Positions 57,812 to 64,000 of a stretch of 64,000 nt of DNA are shown here, piece after piece. Within the stretch, counting starts at the first letter, position 1; every line of letters begins with the position of its first letter. The notes below the pieces were generated by a model that saw only the letters and a list, made by a program, of their open reading frames with translations, was not told where the DNA came from and searched no databases. The position numbers and the translations under genes are program-made. The stretch is from Luteolibacter arcticus (GTDB taxonomy: Bacteria; Verrucomicrobiota; Verrucomicrobiia; Verrucomicrobiales; Akkermansiaceae), in contig NZ_JAPDDT010000008.1 in assembly GCF_025950235.1 (NCBI RefSeq), positions 1 to 64,000 of the forward strand, in the 5' to 3' direction.

Positions 57812-60625
57812 ATGATCCTTCCCAAGAGACTTTGGCCCACATCGTTGTCTGCCGCATTCTCCCTGCTGCTGCTGGCGGCAGCCACGTCGGGCGCTGCCAC
57901 GCTTCCTCCGGGATTTGCGGAGACCAAGGTGGCGGAGGGACTCAATCCCACGACGATGTCCTTCGCTCCGGACGGGCGGCTATTTCTCTGTGAGAAGCAC
58001 GGGCTGCTGCGGGTGACCGATGGCAACAAGCTGCTGCCGAAGCCGGTCCTGGACATCACTTCGAATGTGGACGCTTGGAACGAACGAGGGCTCTTGAGCG
58101 TTTGCTTCGATCCCGAATTCGCCCGCAACGGCTGGATCTACGTTTACTACACCCAGAACCGCGAACCGGAGAAAAAGGACCGGACCTCCAGCAACAACCG
58201 CGTCAGCCGCTTCACTCTCAAGGGCAATGTGGCAGACGTGAAAAGCGAGCTGGTGCTGCTGGAACTCACCAATCTTTCCAAGATCGGCTGGCACAATGGT
58301 GGCGGTCTTGCCTTCGGCAAGGACGGCAAGCTCTACGTCAGCACCGGTGAAAACTCCACCGACTCGAACGCGCAGACCGGCACCAACCTGCTGGGTAAAC
58401 TGCTGCGGATTAACAAGGACGGCTCCATCCCCAACGACAATCCCAACTACAAGAAATTCGAGGGCGACAATCGTGCGATCGTCGCGCTCGGCTTGCGCAA
58501 TCCCTTCAGCATCGCCGTTCAGCGGACGACCGGACTGCTCTACCTGAGCGAGGTCGGGGCCAACTACGAGCAGCTCGAGGCCTACGACAGCGGCGCCGGG
58601 CCAGCCGCTGTCAATTACGGCTGGCCGGGCATCGATGGCCCGCATCGCGACCCGCCGCCGTCGGCAGCTTTTCGCGCCCCGGCTTATTCTTACGACCATG
58701 GCCGCGGCGAGGGCCTTGCCTTGTGCTCGGGAGATTTTTACAACCCTGCCAAACCCGGTTCCGCGGCATTTCCACGGGAATATACCGGGAGGTTTTTCTT
58801 CAGCGACTACAAGGGCTGGATCAAGGCGATCGATCCCGCCAAGCCGGAGACCCGCTACGATTTCGCGAGCGGGATCAACCGCCCGATCGATGTCGAGACT
58901 GCCCCGGATGGCGCGCTCTGGTACATCGAACGCGCGGGAATTCCCGGCGGTTCGGACAAAGCCAACAGCGCCAGCACCGATGGTTCGCTGTGGCGCGTGT
59001 ACTGGACGGGCGGTGGTCAACCGGCGAAGCTCGCGATGATTCAGCAACCGGCCAGTGCCAATGTCGGCGCTCCGATCGGCGTGGTGAAGGTCGCGCTCCA
59101 GGACTCCACCGGGAAGACGGTCGATACGGCCAACGACACCATCACCCTGACGCTCGACAGCAATCCCGCGGGGGGCGTGCTCGCCGGCGCGACCAAAATC
59201 GCAGCGGTGAAAGGCGTGGCCACCTTCCCGGCGCTCGCGATCGGCAAGCCCGGCCGCGGCTACACGCTTCGCGCCACCAGTGGCAGTCTGGCCGCCGCAA
59301 GCAGCAGCGCCTTCGATATCGAGAATCAACTCGCCGCGCCGGTCATCGTGCCGGCCACCGGCAGCTTCACCGGTCCGGTGTGGGTGCGGATTTCCAATCC
59401 CACTCCCGGGACGACGATCCGGTTCACCACCGATGGGAAAGCCCCTGGCGCCACCTCTCCGGCCTACACTGCGCCCTTCCAACTCACCGCTGGCACGACG
59501 ATCAAGGCCATCGTGCAGCGGAACGGTTTGACCGACAGCTCCGTGACCAGCGCGAGCATCAAGATCGCCGGGAACAGACCGTATGGACTCGATCTCCGGC
59601 CGCCCGTCGGTGGAGTGAAGCTGCCCGCCACCGCCGATGAGGGGCTTCCGCCCACGCTTTCTGGCACGGGGATTTTCAGCGACAAGAACCTCACCCCCAA
59701 GGCCGGTTTCGTGCCCTACACCCTCAACAGTCCCGCCTGGGCAGACGGTGCTGAAACGCAGCGCTGGGTGATCCTGCCGGAGTCGGCGCAGATCGGCTTC
59801 GCCCCCACGGGCGAGTACTCTTGGCCGGGCGGGACGATCTTCGTCCAGCACTTCGAGATCGTCACGAACAAGGCGACGAACACCCGCCGCCGGCTTGAGA
59901 CCCGCGTGCTGGTGTTGGACGCTGCCGGTAGCTTCGGCTACGGCGCGACCTATCGCTGGCGGCCGGATCACAGCGATGCGGATCTCGTGGACGCCGCCGG
60001 TCAGGAGGAAGTGCTGAAGATCACCGATTCCTCAGGCAGCACCCGCAACCAGACGTGGAGCTATCCCGGCAGCGGACTGTGTTTCATGTGCCACACTCCC
60101 AACGCCGGTTTCGTGCTTGGCCCCAAGACCCGCCAGCTCAATGGCGATCACGCCTATCCGGGCGGCCGCACCGACAACCAGCTCCGCACCTGGAATTACC
60201 TGCAGATGTTCTCCGCGGCCTTGGACGAAAGCGCGATCGCTGGCTACCCGCATACTTGCAAAATCGACGATCCCACCGCGTCGCTGGAGAAGCGGGTGCG
60301 TTCGTATCTCGATGCCAACTGCGCGAATTGCCACCGCCCGAACGGCACCGGCGCGCTCTGGGATGCGCGTTTCGACACGCCGATGGCCAGCCAAGGCCTC
60401 CTCAACGGCGAGGTGCGCAACACCTTCGGAATCGAGAGCGGGAAAGTCGTCGTTCCCGGCGACCCGGCCAAGTCGCTCCTTCACCGCCGGATGGGTGCCA
60501 CGTCCCTTGCAGAACAGATGCCGCCCGTGACGCGCAACGTGGTGGATGCCGCGGCGCTCGATGTGCTTTCCGAGTGGATCCGCTCCCAGACTCCGGCCAA
60601 GGGCGAGGATGGCGGTGATCGTTAA
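57812..60625 (+). CDS. Secreted PQQ-type sugar dehydrogenase / dihaem cytochrome c fusion (copy 3)
   Basis: A protein of 937 residues from ATG at 57812, where a signal peptide begins (RLWPTSLSAAFSLLLLAAATSGA). The glucose/sorbosone-dehydrogenase-like propeller spans about 30-395 (MSFAPDGRLFLCEK, HNGGGLAFGKDGKLYVSTGEN, LGLRNPFSIA). An Ig-like module lies at about 405-505, then a chitobiase-type beta-sandwich module (about 508-590; TTIRFTTDGKAP, TTIKAIVQRNG). The HNE_0200-type dihaem domain (about 600-937) has CFMCH (Cys 757) and CANCH (Cys 837). It differs from copies 1 and 2 in these middle modules and lacks the terminal STNLxxW domain. The role is probably extracytoplasmic oxidation with direct electron output; the substrate is unknown. 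Confidence 0.9.
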   Translation: MILPKRLWPTSLSAAFSLLLLAAATSGAATLPPGFAETKVAEGLNPTTMSFAPDGRLFLCEKHGLLRVTDGNKLLPKPVLDITSNVDAWNERGLLSVCFDPEFARNGWIYVYYTQNREPEKKDRTSSNNRVSRFTLKGNVADVKSELVLLELTNLSKIGWHNGGGLAFGKDGKLYVSTGENSTDSNAQTGTNLLGKLLRINKDGSIPNDNPNYKKFEGDNRAIVALGLRNPFSIAVQRTTGLLYLSEVGANYEQLEAYDSGAGPAAVNYGWPGIDGPHRDPPPSAAFRAPAYSYDHGRGEGLALCSGDFYNPAKPGSAAFPREYTGRFFFSDYKGWIKAIDPAKPETRYDFASGINRPIDVETAPDGALWYIERAGIPGGSDKANSASTDGSLWRVYWTGGGQPAKLAMIQQPASANVGAPIGVVKVALQDSTGKTVDTANDTITLTLDSNPAGGVLAGATKIAAVKGVATFPALAIGKPGRGYTLRATSGSLAAASSSAFDIENQLAAPVIVPATGSFTGPVWVRISNPTPGTTIRFTTDGKAPGATSPAYTAPFQLTAGTTIKAIVQRNGLTDSSVTSASIKIAGNRPYGLDLRPPVGGVKLPATADEGLPPTLSGTGIFSDKNLTPKAGFVPYTLNSPAWADGAETQRWVILPESAQIGFAPTGEYSWPGGTIFVQHFEIVTNKATNTRRRLETRVLVLDAAGSFGYGATYRWRPDHSDADLVDAAGQEEVLKITDSSGSTRNQTWSYPGSGLCFMCHTPNAGFVLGPKTRQLNGDHAYPGGRTDNQLRTWNYLQMFSAALDESAIAGYPHTCKIDDPTASLEKRVRSYLDANCANCHRPNGTGALWDARFDTPMASQGLLNGEVRNTFGIESGKVVVPGDPAKSLLHRRMGATSLAEQMPPVTRNVVDAAALDVLSEWIRSQTPAKGEDGGDR

Positions 60626-60797
60626 GCGGCGGCTCCTGCATCGACGATCTAGGGGTGGATGGGCATGAGATTTGATGGAGGTCGGAGCCGGATTGGAGGG
60701 GGTGCCTGCCTTTTGGATCTCCCGTTCACCGAACGTAATGGCACTCAATCGTTAGAGCCTCTTGACTTCCCGGCCTGAACCGGGCAATTCCCGGCGC

Positions 60798-61127
60798 ATG
60801 GCTAAGAAGCAAGCTGCTATCAAAGAACGGTATTCCAAGACTCAGATCCTCGACCAGATCGCCGCCGAAACCGGCCTCGCCCGGAAGCAAGTCGCGGCAG
60901 TCCTGGATGGCCTCGGTTCCATCATCGGCGGTCACTTGGACAAGCGCGGCGTGGGTGAGTTCGTGCTCCCCGGTCTCATGAAGATCTCCACGGTCAAGAA
61001 GCCGGCCGTGAAGGCACGGAAGGGCATCAATCCATTTACCAAGGAAGAGGTCATGTTCAAGGCAAAGCCTGCCTCGACCGCCGTCAAGGTCCGCCCGCTG
61101 AAGGCGCTCAAGGACATGGTGCTCTGA
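60798..61127 (+). CDS. HU/IHF-family DNA-binding protein
   Basis: A protein of 109 residues from ATG at 60798. The HU fold is indicated by SKTQILDQIAAETGLARKQVAAVLDGL, and the DNA-binding arm by VKARKGINPFTKEEVMFKAKPAS, with VKVRPLKALKDMVL at the end. The N terminus has an extra basic MAKKQAAIKERY. It shapes the nucleoid or takes part in DNA bending. A double hairpin follows in the space before the convergent fucosidase gene. No partner gene is nearby. Confidence 0.9.
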   Translation: MAKKQAAIKERYSKTQILDQIAAETGLARKQVAAVLDGLGSIIGGHLDKRGVGEFVLPGLMKISTVKKPAVKARKGINPFTKEEVMFKAKPASTAVKVRPLKALKDMVL

Positions 61128-61135
61128 TCCACGAC

Positions 61136-61158
61136 GAGACGAGGCCAAGCCTGGTCTC
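61136..61158. terminator. Hairpin after the HU-like gene
   Basis: GAGAC-G-AGGC, loop CAA, GCCT-G-GTCTC: a 9-bp stem with one G/G mismatch starting 8 bases after the stop. It is probably part of a double terminator with the next hairpin. Confidence 0.5.
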
Positions 61159-61174
61159 CTCGCATCGACTCTTG

Positions 61175-61204
61175 TCGCCTCGTCCGCTACGGTGGACGAG
61201 GCGA
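61175..61204. terminator. Strong hairpin between the HU-like gene and the fucosidase gene
   Basis: TCGCCTCGTCC (61175-61185) and GGACGAGGCGA (61194-61204) pair over 11 bp around the loop GCTACGGT. It lies 14 bp from the fucosidase stop, so it probably ends both convergent transcripts. Confidence 0.65.
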
Positions 61205-61218
61205 TCTGTTTTCATCTG

Positions 61219-62907
61219 CTACCGCTTCGGCGCGAACAGGCGAATCTCCTGGATCGTCGGGCCTTCGGTGGCCTCGAGGATTTGCAGGCGCACCTTGCGC
61301 GCTGTGACAGAAGGGAAGGCTGCTTCGAATGCCGCGCCCAACTCCGTGCCTGCATGCAGGGTCTTCCACACGCCGTTTTGTTCGGCTTGAAACTCGAACT
61401 TCTTCACCCGCTTGCCCTCGGCTTCATCGATCTCGATGCGAGCGAAGGTCAAGGGCTTGAGCAAGTCGATCACCAGCGAGCACTCACCGGTGCCGGCGGG
61501 TGTCGCCCACCGGGTCTCCTCTTTTCCATCGATGGCCATTGAGCCCGCGTAGCGAGGATTGTCCTGATACACCGCGGAGACGGTCGCCTTCATGGCGGGA
61601 TCGATCAGGCTGGAATCCAGAGCAGGAATCGGATCCAGGTCGAGCGCGTTGCCCGCGATGGTCAGTTCGACGATGCTATCGATCGGATCCATCGAGTCCT
61701 TCGGGATCTCGAGCTTCAGGATGCCTTGCGATGTTTCATGTTGGATCGAGGGGCCATTGAGAAGACGCGCCGACTTGATGGCGACGGGAAGAGCGTTGAG
61801 TTCGAGCGTGCTTTCGGCGGGATCCAGCACGTGAATGAAGATCCTGTGGTCCTTGCGCGTGCTCACGGTTTTCTTGCCGACTTTCCAAGGGCCGCCGCGG
61901 GTGCCGTAGAGGCTTTCGCCATTTTTAGCCAGCCAGCTTCCCATCTCCCTGAGCCGATCCACTTGTCCCGGCTCGATGCGGCCGTCAGGCATGGGGCCGA
62001 CGTTGAAGAGCAGGTTGCCATTGCCGCCGTTCGTCCGGATCAGCGTGTGGAGGCATTGCTGGAGCGACTTCATGGGGTCGTTCGGCCGCCACGCCCACTG
62101 GTTGCAAAGCGTCATGCAAGTCTCCCACGGCCGCGTCATGTCGAAGGCCCCGACCTTCTGCTCCGGGGTCGAATAGTCTCCCACGGGCGCGTGGGCGATA
62201 TCGTCATGGCCTGCGAGTGAATAGGCCCGGCTATTGACCATCAGGTCCGGCTGCAGCTTGCGCAGCCCCGCCACCATCGGGATGCCAAAGGTGGAGTTGT
62301 AGGATTGGGGCACGTCGAACCACATCGTGAAGATCGGCCCGTAGTTTGTCAGGAGCTCGGCGGTCTGGGCGCGCAGGTAGGCATCGTAGGCCTTGAGGTC
62401 GGCCTTTGGCTTCGTCTGGCCGGGGGACGCATTGGGGAACAGCGGATGCCACCAGTCGCAGGTGGAGTAATAGACGCCGAAGTCGATCTGCTGCTTCCGG
62501 CACGCCTCGGCCAGTTCCTTGACCACGTCGCGCTTGAACGGCGTGTTCATGATGTTGTAGTCGGTCTGCCTGGTGTCCCACAGGCAAAAGCCGTCGTGAT
62601 GCTTGGTGGTGAGCACCAGGTACTTCATGCCCGCCGCCTTCGCGACCGAGGCCCACTCATCGGCGTTGAAGAGCGTGGGGTCGAAGCGCTTGTAGAGGTT
62701 GTCGTATTCCTCGGCCGGGACCTGCGTGCCGCGGGACCAGCCAATCTCGGTGCCCTTGAGGCTGACCGGCCCCCAGTGGATGAACATGCCAAAGCGGTCA
62801 TCCTGCCAGTGCTTTACAGCGGCTGGCGGGGCAGTGCCTTCGCCCGGCTGTTGTGCCTGCGAGACGAGGCTGGAAATCGCGAGGAGCAACGGAAGCGTGT
62901 GTTTCAT
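61219..62907 (-). CDS. Secreted alpha-L-fucosidase, GH29, with C-terminal F5/8-type carbohydrate-binding domain
   Basis: A protein of 562 residues from ATG at 62907. A signal peptide (LPLLLAISSLVSQAQ) precedes the GH29 domain (about 30-380): RFGMFIHWGPVSLKG, GMKYLVLTTKHHDGFCLWDT, and FTMWFDVPQSY with the likely nucleophile Asp near 196, then NGGNGNLLFNVGPMPDG. The C-terminal 130 residues resemble a discoidin/CBM32 module (YQDNPRYAGSMAIDGKEETRWATPAG). The enzyme would release alpha-L-fucose from glycans such as fucoidan fragments or mucin-type sugars. The AraC regulator gene lies 117 bp upstream on the same strand, and a TCTAACAG octamer lies in between. Confidence 0.93.
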   Translation of the reverse strand: MKHTLPLLLAISSLVSQAQQPGEGTAPPAAVKHWQDDRFGMFIHWGPVSLKGTEIGWSRGTQVPAEEYDNLYKRFDPTLFNADEWASVAKAAGMKYLVLTTKHHDGFCLWDTRQTDYNIMNTPFKRDVVKELAEACRKQQIDFGVYYSTCDWWHPLFPNASPGQTKPKADLKAYDAYLRAQTAELLTNYGPIFTMWFDVPQSYNSTFGIPMVAGLRKLQPDLMVNSRAYSLAGHDDIAHAPVGDYSTPEQKVGAFDMTRPWETCMTLCNQWAWRPNDPMKSLQQCLHTLIRTNGGNGNLLFNVGPMPDGRIEPGQVDRLREMGSWLAKNGESLYGTRGGPWKVGKKTVSTRKDHRIFIHVLDPAESTLELNALPVAIKSARLLNGPSIQHETSQGILKLEIPKDSMDPIDSIVELTIAGNALDLDPIPALDSSLIDPAMKATVSAVYQDNPRYAGSMAIDGKEETRWATPAGTGECSLVIDLLKPLTFARIEIDEAEGKRVKKFEFQAEQNGVWKTLHAGTELGAAFEAAFPSVTARKVRLQILEATEGPTIQEIRLFAPKR

Positions 62908-63024
62908 GGGCAGAAGGCAAATCGGGCAGTGAGGTTGAACGCGGCGTCGAGAGAACGGCTTGCACCCCGCCTGCCGAAATTTTTCTAACAGGTTTCCCTG
63001 CAACGTGAAGTGTTGCCCGGACGG

Positions 63025-63918
63025 CTAAGGACTTGCCTTCTTGGAGGCGGGCCGGAAATCGCGGGGGGCTTTGCCTAACAACTTGTGGAAAACCAGGCGC
63101 ATCTGTTCGCGGCTTTGGAAGCCGGAGCGCAAGACGATCTGTTTGATCGGCAGATTGGTGGACTTCAGCAGATGCAGGGCCCGTTCGGTGCAACAGGTCA
63201 GGATCTCGTCCAGCACCGTCTTCTCCATGGAAAGCTTGAAGCGGGTTTCCAGGGTCCGGCGGCTGCAGCCCACGTGCTGCACCACATCGGACACGCTCAG
63301 GCCGGTGTGGGTGTGATTCCAGATGAACTCGACGGCCCGGCTGACGACGTCCTTCGAGCGATGCTCCGGTATGGGCGATTCCGCATGACGGTCGATGATG
63401 AAGTGGGAAAGCAGACCAATCGCCTGCCACGCCAGTTCTTCGGAATTCCGGGTGGGGGCCCGGTGAGTGGTGAAGAGCATCCGCTCGAACTGCTGGATGA
63501 ACAATTCCCGGAACTCGATGAGGGGCTTGTTGCCGTTCATGGCGAACGCGTCCTCGTTCATCCACCGGTGCGGAAGATCCCCGTTGAAGCCAAGCCAGCA
63601 GAGGGTCCAACCCTCGGCCTTGGCGGGGCGGTGGCGGTGCCACTCGCCCGGCCTGAATAGGAAGGCCTCGCCGCTGTGGAGGGTTTGGCGGCCTTTCTTC
63701 GTCTCCAGATTTCCAGAGCCCTCCATGCACAGGGCCAGACAGAACTCGGGAAGGGTGCGTCCCTCCTCCCAGGAGAAGAAATACACCGCGGGTTTCAGCT
63801 CCGGGTAAACCTGTCCTGGCCCAATGTGCTCGATGCCGACGTTGGTCACGTACAAGGGCGCGTGAAAGGCCCGCTGCGGCACCGGAAGCACATGGCAGAA
63901 GCTCTCGGGATTGCGCAT
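63025..63918 (-). CDS. AraC family transcriptional regulator
   Basis: A protein of 297 residues. An N-terminal cupin-like sensor (about 30-110) holds GEAFLFRPGEWHRHRP. The C-terminal double helix-turn-helix (about 190-290) has SVSDVVQHVGCSRRTLETRFK and KQIVLRSGFQSREQMRLVFHKLLGKAPRDFR (in parts). It is upstream of the GH29 fucosidase gene on the same strand and probably controls it in response to a sugar. A short divergent open frame begins 46 bp beyond its start. Confidence 0.9.
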   Translation of the reverse strand: MRNPESFCHVLPVPQRAFHAPLYVTNVGIEHIGPGQVYPELKPAVYFFSWEEGRTLPEFCLALCMEGSGNLETKKGRQTLHSGEAFLFRPGEWHRHRPAKAEGWTLCWLGFNGDLPHRWMNEDAFAMNGNKPLIEFRELFIQQFERMLFTTHRAPTRNSEELAWQAIGLLSHFIIDRHAESPIPEHRSKDVVSRAVEFIWNHTHTGLSVSDVVQHVGCSRRTLETRFKLSMEKTVLDEILTCCTERALHLLKSTNLPIKQIVLRSGFQSREQMRLVFHKLLGKAPRDFRPASKKASP

Positions 63919-63963
63919 TCGTTGGCATTATTGCGGGGTTCGGTCCTTCCACAAGGATAAACC

Positions 63964-64000
63964 ATGCGCTTTCGAAGGCTGAAAACATCTATGGGATCAG
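63964..64000 (+). CDS. Start of a possible divergent gene cut by the window edge
   Basis: An ATG at 63964 is preceded by AAGGA at 63953-63957, a good ribosome-binding site at proper distance, and the frame stays open for 12 codons to the window end (MRFRRLKTSMGS). The basic start could precede a signal peptide or prepilin leader. It would be divergent to the AraC regulator gene. Confidence 0.35.
   Translation, partial: MRFRRLKTSMGS

Noticed and set aside
57980..59971. Minus-strand open frame of over 600 codons
   Set aside because: It is antisense to the third dehydrogenase/cytochrome fusion and has no domain of its own.
1..64000. CRISPR array, prophage, insertion sequence, tRNA or rRNA
   Set aside because: No regular spaced repeats, integrase or transposase genes, or structural RNA sequences were recognised on reading both strands; short or degenerate tRNA-like structures could still be missed without a covariance search.

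Overview
The window looks like a chromosomal stretch of a GC-rich member of the Verrucomicrobiota, probably close to Luteolibacter/Haloferula. The evidence is an ECF sigma factor of the Rhodopirellula/Verrucomicrobium type, Ser/Thr kinases with TPR-like tails next to an ECF factor, a PEP-CTERM protein, several secreted proteins ending in the 'STNLxxW' C-terminal domain common in this phylum, PQQ-type dehydrogenase/cytochrome c fusions, and frequent GTG starts with weak Shine-Dalgarno sites. No rRNA, tRNA, insertion sequence, CRISPR array or prophage was recognised.

Layout. 129-3871 (minus): a three-gene operon of a lipoprotein with substrate-binding and von Willebrand A domains, a second substrate-binding protein and a membrane coiled-coil protein. 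4055-4752: a DUF433/DUF5615 toxin-antitoxin remnant whose toxin is frameshifted. 4894: a CorA-type transporter. 5850-24704: the accessory heart of the window. It has two paralogous Ser/Thr kinases (one with its own ECF sigma gene), a tryptophan-halogenase-like enzyme with small upstream ORFs, and four large secreted proteins carrying eight copies of a roughly 220-residue domain. Calcium-binding DxDxDG repeats link many of those copies, and one protein ends in a PQQ-sugar-dehydrogenase/dihaem cytochrome module followed by a second ECF sigma gene. 24718-35842: mostly housekeeping and small metabolic genes (CbiX with a separate DR2241-like iron-sulphur partner, lipoate ligase, FtsK, ManA, HIT protein, YheT-like hydrolase operon, IscR-like Rrf2 regulator).

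35861-45104: UPF0158 protein, a second dehydrogenase/cytochrome fusion, a YkuD transpeptidase, UvrB, a GspG-like secreted protein, shikimate kinase and Sua5. 45283-51908: a pseudopilin pair, an ABC exporter, BioA, a second flavin-dependent halogenase-like enzyme and MurI. 51969-55264: DeoC followed by two aldehyde dehydrogenase genes that together resemble a split ALDH16. 55306-64000: a secreted protein, a cyclic-nucleotide-binding/thioredoxin-reductase-like oxidoreductase, a third dehydrogenase/cytochrome fusion, an HU-like protein, a GH29 fucosidase and an AraC regulator that probably controls it.

How the parts may work together (inference): the 5.8-24.7 kb block looks like a duplicated unit in which a transmembrane kinase, with or without an ECF sigma factor, lies divergent to secreted repeat proteins. 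Two of those proteins share an upstream T-tract/GGCGG/TTTTC element at similar distance from the start codon, which suggests common regulation. An octamer, TCTAACAG, recurs in genes and spacers of the whole window more often than base composition would predict.
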